In this document: piece after piece, positions 9,119 to 18,037 of the stretch
How positions within the stretch are numbered: the first letter of the stretch is position 1
Layout of the letters: each line of letters starts with the position of its first letter
Source: Parafannyhessea umbonata
Lineage (GTDB): Bacteria > Actinomycetota > Coriobacteriia > Coriobacteriales > Atopobiaceae
NCBI RefSeq assembly: GCF_900105025.1
Contig: NZ_LT629759.1
Coordinates: 2,108,001 to 2,172,000, forward strand
Length of the DNA stretch: 64,000 bases
Direction of reading: 5' to 3'
Translations under genes and position numbers: made by a program
The notes under the pieces: model-generated
What the model was told of the DNA's origin: nothing
The model's database searches: none
What the model saw: only the letters and a program-made list of their open reading frames with translations

Positions 9119-9539
9119 GATGGTTGCGACGTCGGCGCGGCGAAGGCGGTGCGTTCTTCTCCCCCGCGAGGTTGACCCCTCTCCGAGGGGTGGGCTTTGG
9201 TGCGACCCATTGGGTTCGTGATGGAGCTACAACCGAGCTGAACTGTGGTCGGCGGATTTGAGCGTGCGCGAGCGAACGGTAGGAAAACCGGCACGAACGG
9301 CTAACACTCCGTAAACCGCGTCGTAACGAACTGTATAAGAAAGTAAAACAGAAAGCTCGCTACAATGCCATGTACCAGCGGAATTAATGAGGTTAGTGCT
9401 TGGTTTAGTGCAGTTCATCCACATTGGAACCCGGATAAACTGGCCCCGGCCGCTGACACGTTGCACCATGGTCGCGAAAGCAAGCCAGCCGGGGTTGGCC
9501 CGGCGGCTACGTGCAAGGTTCGAGAAAAGGAGCACCGCA
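9119..9539. other. Gene-less region upstream of the agmatine operon
   Basis: No coding region is supported. It contains a variant of the dispersed 12-mer (GTTCTTCTCCCC, 9153-9164) and an AT-richer stretch at 9300-9366 with TATAAG (9334) and TACAAT (9361) as possible -10 elements, neither with a clear -35. This is the natural place for control of the agmatine genes, but no operator could be defined. Confidence 0.5.
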
Positions 9540-10619
9540 ATGGCAATGCCCAAGGACTTTATCGATACCAACGACTTCACCAAGGAGCAGATTCTTGCGA
9601 TCGAGGACCTCGGCCTCGCGATGAAGAAGGCCATCAAGGTCGACGGCTACTATCCCCACCTCCTGCGCAACAAGTCCCTTGGCATGATCTTCCAGCAGGT
9701 TTCCACCCGCACCCGCGTATCGTTCGAGACCGCGATGACCGACCTCGGCGGCCACGGCGAGTTCTTTGGCCCCGGCACCATCCAGCTTGGCGGCCACGAG
9801 TCGCTGGGCGATACCGCCCGCGTCATGGGCTCGCTGCTCGACATCATGATGGCCCGCGTCAACCGCCACGCCGACGTGGAAGGCCTGGCCAAGGGCTCCG
9901 CTGCCCCGGTCATCAACGGCATGAGCGAGTTCAACCACCCCACGCAGGAGATGGGCGACCTCATGACGATGCTCGAGAACCTGCCCGAGGGCAAGCGCAT
10001 CGAGGACTGTAAGCTCGCCTTCATTGGCGACGCGACGCAGGTCTGCGTGTCACTCATGTTCATCTGCTCCATCATGGGCATGGACTTTGTGCAGTTTGGT
10101 CCCAAGGGCCACACCATTCCCGACGGCGCGCTGCACGTTGGCACCCCCGAGGAGCGCAAGGCGTTTGGCGATCACCTGATGGCCGTTGGCAAGGCAAACT
10201 GCCAGAAGTCTGGCGGCACCATCACGATTTCCGATGACATCGAGTCCATCAAGGGCGCGGACTTCGTGTACACCGACGTGTGGTACGGCCTGTACGACGC
10301 CGAGGAGTCCGGCGCGTCCTACATGGACGTGTTCTATCCCAAGTACCAGGTCACCATGGACATGATGAACTTTGCCGGCCCCAACTCCAAGTTCATGCAC
10401 TGCCTGCCCGCGACCCGCGGCGAGGAGGTCGTGGACGAGGTCATGGACGACCCCGAGCGCTCCCTGTGCTGGGTCGAAGCAGAGAACCGCAAGCACTCCA
10501 TCCGCGCGCTTCTCGCGACGCTCGGCCCTCGTACGCCGCTTAACGACGAGGACGTGGACTACTCGGCCAAGGACGAGCTGCACGCCGCCCTCGCGAAGAT
10601 CGAGGAGCTTCAGGCATAG
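9540..10619 (+). CDS. ptcA: Putrescine carbamoyltransferase
   Basis: 359 aa from ATG 9540 behind AAGGAG. The carbamoyl-phosphate motif [11 protein letters not shown] sits near residue 57, NHPTQE near residue 140 and [11 protein letters not shown] near residue 285, as in carbamoyltransferases. Ornithine enzymes carry a W-x-SMG-x-E segment; here it is [12 protein letters not shown], the arrangement seen in putrescine carbamoyltransferases. It converts N-carbamoylputrescine and phosphate to putrescine and carbamoyl phosphate, which carbamate kinase then uses. The neighbouring agmatine deiminase and antiporter support this over an arginine-pathway role. Also named aguB in some species. Confidence 0.92.
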   Translation: MAMPKDFIDTNDFTKEQILAIEDLGLAMKKAIKVDGYYPHLLRNKSLGMIFQQVSTRTRVSFETAMTDLGGHGEFFGPGTIQLGGHESLGDTARVMGSLLDIMMARVNRHADVEGLAKGSAAPVINGMSEFNHPTQEMGDLMTMLENLPEGKRIEDCKLAFIGDATQVCVSLMFICSIMGMDFVQFGPKGHTIPDGALHVGTPEERKAFGDHLMAVGKANCQKSGGTITISDDIESIKGADFVYTDVWYGLYDAEESGASYMDVFYPKYQVTMDMMNFAGPNSKFMHCLPATRGEEVVDEVMDDPERSLCWVEAENRKHSIRALLATLGPRTPLNDEDVDYSAKDELHAALAKIEELQA

Positions 10620-10660
10620 TACCAGGCGCATCAGGGTTGGGGCGCGCCCATAAGGCGCCC

Positions 10661-10700
10661 CTCTCCCTGGCGTCGGTCTGCGCCGGGGAGAGCGGCTTTT
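10661..10700 (+). terminator. Hairpin between ptcA and aguD, possible partial terminator
   Basis: CTCTCCCTGGCG (10661-10672) pairs over 12 bp with CGCCGGGGAGAG (10681-10692). It is followed by CGGCTTTTCTCGCCC. The T-run is short and read-through into aguD is expected, so attenuation or mRNA processing is as likely as full termination. Confidence 0.65.
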
Positions 10701-10702
10701 CT

Positions 10703-10733
10703 CGCCCAGCCGGATCTTTTTCCGCTGGGCCAG
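10703..10733 (+). promoter_or_regulatory. Second hairpin in the aguD leader
   Basis: GCCCAG...CTGGGC, with inner CGG/CCG and a T-rich loop, lies directly before the aguD Shine-Dalgarno. With the preceding stem it makes the ptcA-aguD spacer heavily structured. The function is not evident from sequence. Confidence 0.4.
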
Positions 10734-10751
10734 AAGGAGAGAGGGAATTGC

Positions 10752-12179
10752 ATGGGAGAGAAGAAGGGCATTTCGTTCCTCACCATCATCTCTACGGTCA
10801 TCTGCGTCGTCTTCGTGTGCGAGGCGGCGGCGCCGGCCGCGGCGATCGGAAACCAGCAGTTCTTCTGGTGGATCTTCCTGATCGTCACGTTCCTGATTCC
10901 GTACGGCCTTGCGGTCGCGGAGCTGGGAACCACCTACGACAGCGACGGCGGCATCATCGACTGGATTCGCGATGGGCTGGGCGACAAGTGGGCCGCGCGT
11001 GCGTCGTACTACTACTGGGTGAACTACCCGTTCTGGATTGCGTCGCTCGCCACCATGTTCCCGCCCATCTTGAACATGGCGTTTGGCATCCAGTTCAACC
11101 TTGCGACGTCGCTCATCATCGAGCTTGCATTTACCTGGATCGTCACGGTCATGGCGTTCTCGAAGGTGTCTGACTCCGAGTGGGTCCTGAACGGCGGCGC
11201 CATCATCAAGGTTGCAATTGCCGTGGTCGTTGGTTGCATGGGCATCTGGTTTGCCTCGCAGCACGGCTTCGCCAACGACATGAGCCCGCAGACGTTTTTG
11301 CCCTCCGGCCTGAACGGCCTTAGCTACATCTCCATCATCATCTTCAACTTCATGGGCTTCGAGGTCATATGCACCATGACCGGCGACATGAAGAACCCCA
11401 AGGTCGAGATTCCGCGTGCCATCATCATGGGCGGCGCCGCCATCGCAATCATCTACCTGTTCTGCGGCTTTGGCATTGGCGCGGCGATTCCCGCCAACAA
11501 GATCGACCCGGACTACGGCATGATCGTGGCCGTTCAGACCATGGTCGGCAACTCCTGGCTGTTCAAGCTCATCTGCGTCGCGTTCCTGGTCACGCTGTTT
11601 GCGAATATGGCGTCCTGGTCGTTTGGCGTGAACTCCGTGGCCGCCTACGCCGCCCAGACCGGCAACATGCCAAAAGTCTTCGGCAAGATGAACCCCAAGA
11701 CCGGCATGCCGGATGGTGCGGCCATCACCAACGGCGTCGTGGCGTCGCTCGTGCTGTGCATACAGCTCATTCCCGTCGAGGCGATCTCCAACGGCATCTT
11801 CTGGATGCTGTTCAGCCTTTCGGTTGTCTTCCTGCTGCTTACCTACGTCCCCATGTTCCCGGCGTTCATGAACCTGCGAAAGAACGACCCCAACCGCGAG
11901 CGCGTCTACAAGATGCCGTTCAAGGGCGGTCTGCTCAAGGCTGCGATGATCATCCCGATGATCGAGCTCGTCGGCGTCATCATCACCACCGTCGTGCCGC
12001 TGTCCGCAGACGAGGTGTCCTCCAAGATGCCGATGCTGATAGGGTTCTTCGTTCTTCTCGCCATTGGAGAGGTCGTCCGCGTGGTCTCCGCAAAGGGCCG
12101 CACGGAGGAGTACCACGGCCTGACGCCGGAGCTTGCCCAGAAGCGCCTGGAAGAGGAGGCGGCGGAGTCCGCGGAGTAG
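10752..12179 (+). CDS. aguD: Agmatine:putrescine antiporter (APC family)
   Basis: 475 aa with about 12 hydrophobic helices. The opening helix carries EAAAPAAAIGN and the next PYGLAVAELGTTY, typical of APC-superfamily amine/amino acid exchangers. It should import agmatine and export putrescine, matching the deiminase and carbamoyltransferase on either side. The ATG at 10752 follows a GAGAGAGGG-rich leader. A 38-44% identical-looking paralogue lies two genes downstream (my visual impression only). The C-terminal 20 residues are charged and Glu-rich. Substrate assignment rests on context. Confidence 0.85.
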   Translation: MGEKKGISFLTIISTVICVVFVCEAAAPAAAIGNQQFFWWIFLIVTFLIPYGLAVAELGTTYDSDGGIIDWIRDGLGDKWAARASYYYWVNYPFWIASLATMFPPILNMAFGIQFNLATSLIIELAFTWIVTVMAFSKVSDSEWVLNGGAIIKVAIAVVVGCMGIWFASQHGFANDMSPQTFLPSGLNGLSYISIIIFNFMGFEVICTMTGDMKNPKVEIPRAIIMGGAAIAIIYLFCGFGIGAAIPANKIDPDYGMIVAVQTMVGNSWLFKLICVAFLVTLFANMASWSFGVNSVAAYAAQTGNMPKVFGKMNPKTGMPDGAAITNGVVASLVLCIQLIPVEAISNGIFWMLFSLSVVFLLLTYVPMFPAFMNLRKNDPNRERVYKMPFKGGLLKAAMIIPMIELVGVIITTVVPLSADEVSSKMPMLIGFFVLLAIGEVVRVVSAKGRTEEYHGLTPELAQKRLEEEAAESAE

Positions 12180-12305
12180 AGACCGCGCCTGCCGCAACTA
12201 CCGTGGCGACTGCGGCGCACGGGCGAGAAGGGCCGCACCCGCTGCCGCAGCTTGCACCTGGCTTCAAGCAATCTTTGGCTTACCTGTTCTTGTCTTACAC
12301 GTAAC

Positions 12306-12327
12306 GGCGGGCACATGTGCGCCCGCC
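12306..12327 (+). promoter_or_regulatory. Hairpin in the aguA leader
   Basis: GGCGGGC (12306-12312) pairs with GCCCGCC (12321-12327) around a palindromic ACATGT core, 20 nt upstream of the aguA start. It may be a processing site or weak terminator between aguD and aguA. Confidence 0.45.
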
Positions 12328-12346
12328 ACCGCAAGAGGAGGATTTC

Positions 12347-13561
12347 ATGCGTACCATTACCGAGTCCGAGTCCACCCCGAGGGTCGACGGCTTCCACATG
12401 CCTGCGGAGTTCGAGCCGCAGGACCGCGTCTGGATGGGCTGGCCGCACCGCACCGACACCTGGGCGTTTGGTGCCAAGCCCGCCCAGAGGCAGTACGCGG
12501 CCATCGCCCGTGCGATCTCCGAGTTCACGCCCGTCGTCATGTGCGTGAACGAGGCGGACTACGCCAACTGCAAGAAGGTGTTCGAGAACGACGAGGACGT
12601 CCTCGTGCTCGAGATGACCACCGACGACGCGTGGTTCCGCGACACCGGCGCCACCTTCGTCGTGAACGACAAGGGAGAGAAGCGCGCAAACAACTGGCAC
12701 TTCAACGCGTACGGCGGCCTTGTGGACGGCCTGTACTTCCCGTGGCGCTCCGACGACGAGATTGCCCTCAAGATGGCGGAGTTCGCGGGCTGCCGCACCT
12801 ATCGTCCGGATGACATGATCCTGGAGGGCGGCTCCATCACCGTCGACGGCGAGGGCACGCTCGTCGTGACCGACCAGTGCCTGCTGTCCCCGGGCCGCAC
12901 CTGCTCCGCCGTGATGGCCGAGGAGGAGGACGAGGACACCATCTGGCCCAAGTACGCCCGCAAGTTCGAGCCCTGGAGCGAGGAGCTTCGCGCGTACATG
13001 ACCGAGCACCTCAAGGACTACCTGGGCGTGGAGAAGGTCATCTGGGTGAAGGAGGGCATCGACCCGGAGGAGACGAACGGCCACATCGACGACGTCGCAA
13101 CGTTCATCGCGCCTGGCGTCATGGCATGCATCTGGTCCGACGACCCGGACTACCCGTTCTACCGCCAGTGCCACGAGGCGTACGAGACGCTCTCCAACGC
13201 GACGGACGCCAAGGGCCGCAAGCTCAAGGTCTACAAGCTCCCCATGCCCGTGAAGCCGCTGTACATGACGCAGGAGGCCTGCGACTCCATCGACGTGGAC
13301 GAGGCCGCGGAGCCGCGCGTTCCGGACGAGCCGCTCATCGCGTCCTACATGAACTACCTGGTCACCAACCACGGCGTCATCACCCCGCAGTACGGTGACG
13401 AGAACGACCAGCTTGCCGTCGACACCCTCCAGAAGATCTACGACGAGACCTGGGGCAAGGACGTCTACAAGGTCGTGGGCGTCAAGAGCGACCAGGTCGT
13501 CTATGGCGGCGGCAACATCCACTGCATCACGCAGCAGGAGCCTTCCGCACAGACCAAGTAG
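12347..13561 (+). CDS. aguA: Agmatine deiminase
   Basis: 404 aa from ATG 12347, preceded by GAGGAGG. It hydrolyses agmatine to N-carbamoylputrescine and ammonia. Signatures are RVWMGWPHRTDTW near residue 25, the WFRDTGATFVVND Asp region, the ILEGGSI segment, TNGHIDDV with the catalytic His/Asp, and GGGNIHCITQQ near the C-terminus with the nucleophilic Cys. Every catalytic residue of the peptidylarginine-deiminase-like family is present. It sits between two antiporter genes in the same direction and is almost certainly co-expressed with them. Confidence 0.97.
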   Translation: MRTITESESTPRVDGFHMPAEFEPQDRVWMGWPHRTDTWAFGAKPAQRQYAAIARAISEFTPVVMCVNEADYANCKKVFENDEDVLVLEMTTDDAWFRDTGATFVVNDKGEKRANNWHFNAYGGLVDGLYFPWRSDDEIALKMAEFAGCRTYRPDDMILEGGSITVDGEGTLVVTDQCLLSPGRTCSAVMAEEEDEDTIWPKYARKFEPWSEELRAYMTEHLKDYLGVEKVIWVKEGIDPEETNGHIDDVATFIAPGVMACIWSDDPDYPFYRQCHEAYETLSNATDAKGRKLKVYKLPMPVKPLYMTQEACDSIDVDEAAEPRVPDEPLIASYMNYLVTNHGVITPQYGDENDQLAVDTLQKIYDETWGKDVYKVVGVKSDQVVYGGGNIHCITQQEPSAQTK

Positions 13562-13601
13562 CAGCGGCCGCAAGGCGGCGCGCAACGGAGCACGGGGTAC
13601 G

Positions 13602-13613
13602 GGCGAGAAGAAC
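13602..13613 (+). repeat. Exact copy of the dispersed 12-mer GGCGAGAAGAAC
   Basis: An exact copy lies 40 bp after the aguA stop and 30 bp before the following hairpin. Confidence 0.75.
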
Positions 13614-13642
13614 GCGTTCCTCTGTGCGAAGCTCCCTCCCAG

Positions 13643-13672
13643 GCGGGGCGTCCCGACGGGGCGCCCCGCTTT
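13643..13672 (+). terminator. Hairpin terminator between aguA and the second antiporter
   Basis: GCGGGGCG (13643-13650) pairs with CGCCCCGC (13662-13669) and is followed by TTT. The short tail suggests partial termination. Confidence 0.65.
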
Positions 13673-13743
13673 GCGTTCCGAGCCGCCACGGCACCGCGGC
13701 CGCCACGGCAACCACCGGCCACCCCATCGCGTTTGGAGGAATC

Positions 13744-15216
13744 ATGGCCAGAAAGAAGCTGCGTCTAAAGGACGTGGTCCTCTCCATAATCTGCGTCGTC
13801 TTCACCATCGAGGCGTGCGCGCCCGCCGCCGCGATCGGCAACTCCTCCGTGTTCTGGTGGCTCTTCCTGTTTGTTACCTTCCTCATCCCGTACGGCCTGA
13901 TCGTGGCGGAGCTTGGCACCACGTATGCGGAGGGCGCTGGCGTGTACGAGTGGGTGCGTGACTCCCTGGGCAGACGCTGGGCAACGCGCGAGGCATGGTA
14001 CTACTGGGTGAACTATTTCACGTGGCTTGCGTCCATCGCCGTGCTGTTTCCCACCACCATCGGCGCCATGCTGGGACACCAGCTTCCCGTGTGGGTGTCC
14101 GTTGCCATCGAGCTTGCATTTATCTGGTTCGTGGTGTGGGTCTCCATGCAGGAGGTTGGCGACATCTCCTGGGTCATGAACCTCGGCGCCGTCGTCAATG
14201 TCCTTCTCGCCCTGAGCGTTGGCGGCATGGGCATCTGGTACGGCAGTCGTCACGGGTTCGTGTCGCCGCTCACGCCGCAGTCCATGCTGCCAGACTTTGG
14301 CGACCCCACAACGTTCACGTACCTTTCCGTCATCATCTACAACTACATGGGCTGCGAGGTGATCGCAACCTTCGTCGACTCGATGGAAAGCCCGCAGCGC
14401 GACATGCCCAAGGCCATCGTCGCGTCTGGCCTCACGATCGTGGCCATCTACCTCTTTGTTTCGCTTGGCATCTCCACCGCCGTGCCGCACGATAGGATCG
14501 ACCTTGCCTCGGGCGTGGCGGATGCCGTTGCCGCGATGATCGGCGCGCGCAGCTGGCCGTTCATGCTGGTGTCTTTGGGCTTCCTGCTCTCGTGCTTCGC
14601 GAACATGATCAGCTGGTCGCACGGCGTGAGCTCCGTGACCAACCGTGCGTCGAAGGAGGGAAACCTTCCGCGTGCCTTTGGCGCGGAGGATGGGAAGGGC
14701 CGCCATCTTGGCTCGTGCGTGATGACGGGCGTGTGCACGTCTGCCCTGGTGGTGGCCGGCCCGCTGCTGGAATCGCTCGGCATCGGCATCTTCTATGTGG
14801 CGCTGTCGCTTGACATCGTGTTCACGCTGGCCTCGTACGTGCCCATGTTTCCCGCATTCCTGCGCCTGCGCAAGATCGACCCAAGTCGCCCGCGTCCCTT
14901 TAGGGTGCCTGGCGGACACGTGGCAAACGCGCTGTTCTGCTGGGTGCCGGTGGCGGAGCTCGTCGCGTGCATCGTGATATCGCTCGTGCCGTTTGGCATG
15001 GCGACAGACCAGCTGAAGAAGCTCCCCCTGCTTGGCGCGACCGTTGCCGTCATCATTTTGGGCGAGGTCGTGCGCCACGTAAGCTACCGCCACGCGACCG
15101 AGCGCGCCAGCGAGCTTGGCGTGGAGCTTCCCGCCGCGAAGATGGGTCCGGACTGGGACAGGCGCTACAACATCCATCCCCGCGCCTACCACCTGGGACA
15201 CGGAAGCAGGCGCTAG
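13744..15216 (+). CDS. Second APC-family amine/amino acid antiporter, AguD paralogue
   Basis: 490 aa from ATG 13744 with GGAGG 5 nt upstream. The in-frame upstream extension is unlikely. It aligns by eye with the preceding antiporter throughout: SIICVVFTIEACAPAAAIGN against the matching first helix, PYGLIVAELGTTY, WYYWVNYFTWLASIA, and YNYMGCEVIAT against FNFMGFEVICT. About 12 membrane helices are seen. It closes the agmatine gene group. It may move agmatine or putrescine under other conditions, or a related amine or amino acid; the sequence does not decide. The long C-terminal tail differs from the first copy. Confidence 0.8.
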   Translation: MARKKLRLKDVVLSIICVVFTIEACAPAAAIGNSSVFWWLFLFVTFLIPYGLIVAELGTTYAEGAGVYEWVRDSLGRRWATREAWYYWVNYFTWLASIAVLFPTTIGAMLGHQLPVWVSVAIELAFIWFVVWVSMQEVGDISWVMNLGAVVNVLLALSVGGMGIWYGSRHGFVSPLTPQSMLPDFGDPTTFTYLSVIIYNYMGCEVIATFVDSMESPQRDMPKAIVASGLTIVAIYLFVSLGISTAVPHDRIDLASGVADAVAAMIGARSWPFMLVSLGFLLSCFANMISWSHGVSSVTNRASKEGNLPRAFGAEDGKGRHLGSCVMTGVCTSALVVAGPLLESLGIGIFYVALSLDIVFTLASYVPMFPAFLRLRKIDPSRPRPFRVPGGHVANALFCWVPVAELVACIVISLVPFGMATDQLKKLPLLGATVAVIILGEVVRHVSYRHATERASELGVELPAAKMGPDWDRRYNIHPRAYHLGHGSRR

Positions 15217-15405
15217 CCGCGGCGGATTTCGCGCGTGCGTGTCCCATGCCGGCCCCCGTGTCAAACTCATCTCGCCAAATCGCATTAAACAGGCAACAGA
15301 CGGCGCAACTGCGGGTATCATAAGACAACATAGCAGTTAGCCATCGGAGGTTCCCGCGCCGTCCGCGCTTTGGGGCGCGTGGGGGACAGAAGGGCCCAGC
15401 CGGTC

Positions 15406-16629
15406 TTGAATCCCGTCATCGTCATACCATCCTACTGGGCGGAAAGCGACGCTCCCGCCAAGATCGGCGAGGTCGGCGTATATGACCACGCGACGCCCGT
15501 GACAAAGCCGTTGCCCGAGCTCGAGACCTGCCTCTCGTCGCTCGACGCGGTGCGCGGCGTGCTGAGGGTCGTGGTGCTCCTGGTATGCGATCCCGCATGC
15601 GAGAAGAGCGCTCGTGCGAGGGTCGACGGCGTCTGCCGCCAGCACCCCAGGATCAATCCGCTGGTCATAGGCTCGGCAGAGGCAAAGCTCATACGCGCGG
15701 CCATCGACAGGGCCGTGCCGCGGCTCGAGGGCGACCCTGTTTCGCTTCGCGGCTACGGTGCCATTCGCAACATGGGTCTGGCCGTCGCGGCGGTGCTCGA
15801 CCACGACGTGGTGGTCTTCCTGGACGACGACGAGGTTGCCCTGAACGAGAACTTCCTGATAGACGCCGTGTACGGCATGGGGCTCAGCACGCGCCAGGGC
15901 CTTAAGATCGCCGCGAAGAGCGGCTGCTACCTCGACTCCCACAACTCGCCGTACGCGTCCATCACGCGGGCGCGGTGGGTTGACCGCTGGTGGTCCAAGC
16001 GCGTGGAGTTCAACCAGTGGATGCATCGCGCGCTGGGCGGAACGCGCATCAGCCGCTCCAACTACGTGTGCGGCGGCTGCTTCTGCGTGGGCGCCAGCGT
16101 GTTCAGCAAGGTGAGCTTCGACCCCACCATCACGCGCGGCGAGGACCTTGATTACCTGTTCAACCTGCGCATGCACGGCTACGACGTGTGGTTTGACAGC
16201 GCGTGGCGCGTCCGCCACCTGCCGCCTAAGATTCCCTCGCACGCGGCCCGCTTCATGCAGGACGTGTACCGGTGGAACTACGAGGTAGAGAAGCTCGCGG
16301 TCGCGAACTCCATAAAGGGCATGCGCCAGGTGCGGCCGGAATCCCTGCGGCCGTATCCCTCGGAGTGGATATCGCCTGGCGTGCGCATCAGGATCGCGCA
16401 TACGTCGCTGCGCCGCGCCATCGTGGGGCCAGAGCGCCTGGACTATCTCAAGATCTGGCTGCGCGGCAGGCACGTGGCGCAGCAGTGGGCGCGGCGCGTC
16501 GCGAGCAGCTACTTCAGCTTCCAGACGTACTGGCCGCAGGTGATGTCGTCGCTCTGGGGCGACGCGAGCCTGGCAGAGCAGATGGTCAAGATGGGGACGC
16601 CGGCTGGCATGGGTGGTGAGCAAAAGTGA
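15406..16629 (+). CDS. Glycosyltransferase-like protein (GT-A fold)
   Basis: 407 aa from a TTG at 15406, proposed because the sequence then starts as NPVIVIPSYW, a typical family-2 opening, and AGAAGGG lies 11 nt upstream. The frame is open to 15370, and a GGAGG at 15346 suits neither start. GYGAIRNMGL is followed by VVVFLDDDEV near residue 135, the Asp-rich metal and sugar-nucleotide site. GGCFCVGASVFSKVSFDP and GEDLDYLFNLRMHGYDVWF near residue 235 fit the acceptor side of GT2 enzymes. No membrane helix is seen. The donor and acceptor are unknown. It overlaps the following sensor kinase by 4 nt, so the two are translationally coupled. Confidence 0.65.
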   Translation: MNPVIVIPSYWAESDAPAKIGEVGVYDHATPVTKPLPELETCLSSLDAVRGVLRVVVLLVCDPACEKSARARVDGVCRQHPRINPLVIGSAEAKLIRAAIDRAVPRLEGDPVSLRGYGAIRNMGLAVAAVLDHDVVVFLDDDEVALNENFLIDAVYGMGLSTRQGLKIAAKSGCYLDSHNSPYASITRARWVDRWWSKRVEFNQWMHRALGGTRISRSNYVCGGCFCVGASVFSKVSFDPTITRGEDLDYLFNLRMHGYDVWFDSAWRVRHLPPKIPSHAARFMQDVYRWNYEVEKLAVANSIKGMRQVRPESLRPYPSEWISPGVRIRIAHTSLRRAIVGPERLDYLKIWLRGRHVAQQWARRVASSYFSFQTYWPQVMSSLWGDASLAEQMVKMGTPAGMGGEQK

Positions 16630-17978
16630 CAGGACCTAGCTACGCCCACCGCGGACCCGTGATCAACGTTCTTCTCGCCATCCTGACGGTAGCGCTCATT
16701 GCGCTTCTGGTGTGGGGCCTTCTGACTGCGAACCTTGTGGCCGCCGTTGTGGCGGGTGCCGGGCTTGCCGTGGACATCGTGCTTGCCGGCGGCGTAATGC
16801 TGCTGGTGCCGGAGGACATGCGCTCGCAGGCGACGGAGCGCATGCTGCGCGTGTCGTCGTCCGTGCTCACCCATATGAACGGTGGCCTGACGCCAGAGAA
16901 CTGCACGGCCGTGTGCCAGCTGCTGCTGCCGGAGACCACGGCGGCGGCCGTCGCCATGTGCGACGACGAGGCGCTCCTCGCGATCGTGGGAGGCGACGAG
17001 TCGAAGCATCGCGTTGGCGAGCCAAACTCGCCCACCACCAGGGACGTTATAACCAGCGGGAGGATGCAGACCTTCTCGTACAGCGAGGAAAACGAGTGGC
17101 TGGACGCAGACGACGACGCCGCGAGCACCCCGCGCGACGAGGAGTATCCCGTGGGCGTCGCGGTGCCGCTCATGGTGCGCGAGCATGCGGTGGGCACCCT
17201 CGAGTTCTTCTATCGCAACGGGAGCGACGTGGACCGCACGCAGCTCACCATCGCGCGCGGCTTTGGCGAGCTGCTGTCCACGCAGCTGTCCGCCTACGAG
17301 CTCGACCGTCAGGCGGAGCTCACGGCGCGCGCAGAGGTGAAGGCTCTCCAGGCCCAGATCAACCCGCACTTCCTCTTCAACACACTCAACACCATCGCCG
17401 CGTTCACGCGCACGGACCCCGCGAAGGCGCGCGACCTGCTGCGCGAGTTCTCGGCGTTCTACCGCCGCACGCTCCAGAGCTCGCAGTCGCTCATACCGCT
17501 TGCGGAGGAGCTTGAGCAGACGCGCCGTTATCTCACGATAGAGAAGGCGCGCTTTGGTGAGGACCGCATCCTGGAGAGCGAGTCCGTGGCGCCGGGATGC
17601 GAGAAGGTCATGGTCCCCGGCTTCATCGTGCAGCCAATCGTGGAGAACGCCGTGCGCCACGCCATGCGCGACGAGGGACCCCTCACGATTGACGTTCAGG
17701 TGGTAGAGGATGGCAACGACGTGCTGATTGCCGTTGCGGACGACGGCCTGGGCATGACGGAGGACGTGGCGGAGCGGCTGCTTTCCGGCTCGTCGCAGGA
17801 TTCCAGCGACAGCTCGCGTGGCACGGGCATCGCGCTTCGCAACGTGTCGGAGCGGCTGCAGCGGTTCTACGGCGGCGATTCCAGCGTGGAGATCATGTCC
17901 AAGCTGGGCGAGGGCACGTGCGTCACGCTGCGGCTTGCGGGCGTGGCTCCCAAAGGCACTGACGGTCGGATAGAATAG
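16626..17978 (+). CDS. LytS-type sensor histidine kinase
   Basis: 450 aa starting with GTG inside the GTGA overlap with the glycosyltransferase stop. Two hydrophobic helices lie at about residues 12-65. A GAF-like region follows at 80-220 (VAVPLMVREHAVGTLEFFY), then ALQAQINPHFLFNTLNTIA near residue 242, the phospho-acceptor signature of the LytS/YehU family. IVQPIVENAVRHAM and DDGLGMT with GTGIALRNVSERL form the HATPase domain. It should pass phosphate to the LytTR regulator encoded 60 nt downstream. An exact dispersed 12-mer (16668-16679) is embedded in the codons of the first helix. Confidence 0.9.
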   Translation: MTGPSYAHRGPVINVLLAILTVALIALLVWGLLTANLVAAVVAGAGLAVDIVLAGGVMLLVPEDMRSQATERMLRVSSSVLTHMNGGLTPENCTAVCQLLLPETTAAAVAMCDDEALLAIVGGDESKHRVGEPNSPTTRDVITSGRMQTFSYSEENEWLDADDDAASTPRDEEYPVGVAVPLMVREHAVGTLEFFYRNGSDVDRTQLTIARGFGELLSTQLSAYELDRQAELTARAEVKALQAQINPHFLFNTLNTIAAFTRTDPAKARDLLREFSAFYRRTLQSSQSLIPLAEELEQTRRYLTIEKARFGEDRILESESVAPGCEKVMVPGFIVQPIVENAVRHAMRDEGPLTIDVQVVEDGNDVLIAVADDGLGMTEDVAERLLSGSSQDSSDSSRGTGIALRNVSERLQRFYGGDSSVEIMSKLGEGTCVTLRLAGVAPKGTDGRIE

Positions 17979-18037
17979 GAACGTTGGCTTATGCGCGGCG
18001 TGGCCGTGCAGGTGTTCCAAAGGTTAGGTGATGTGAC

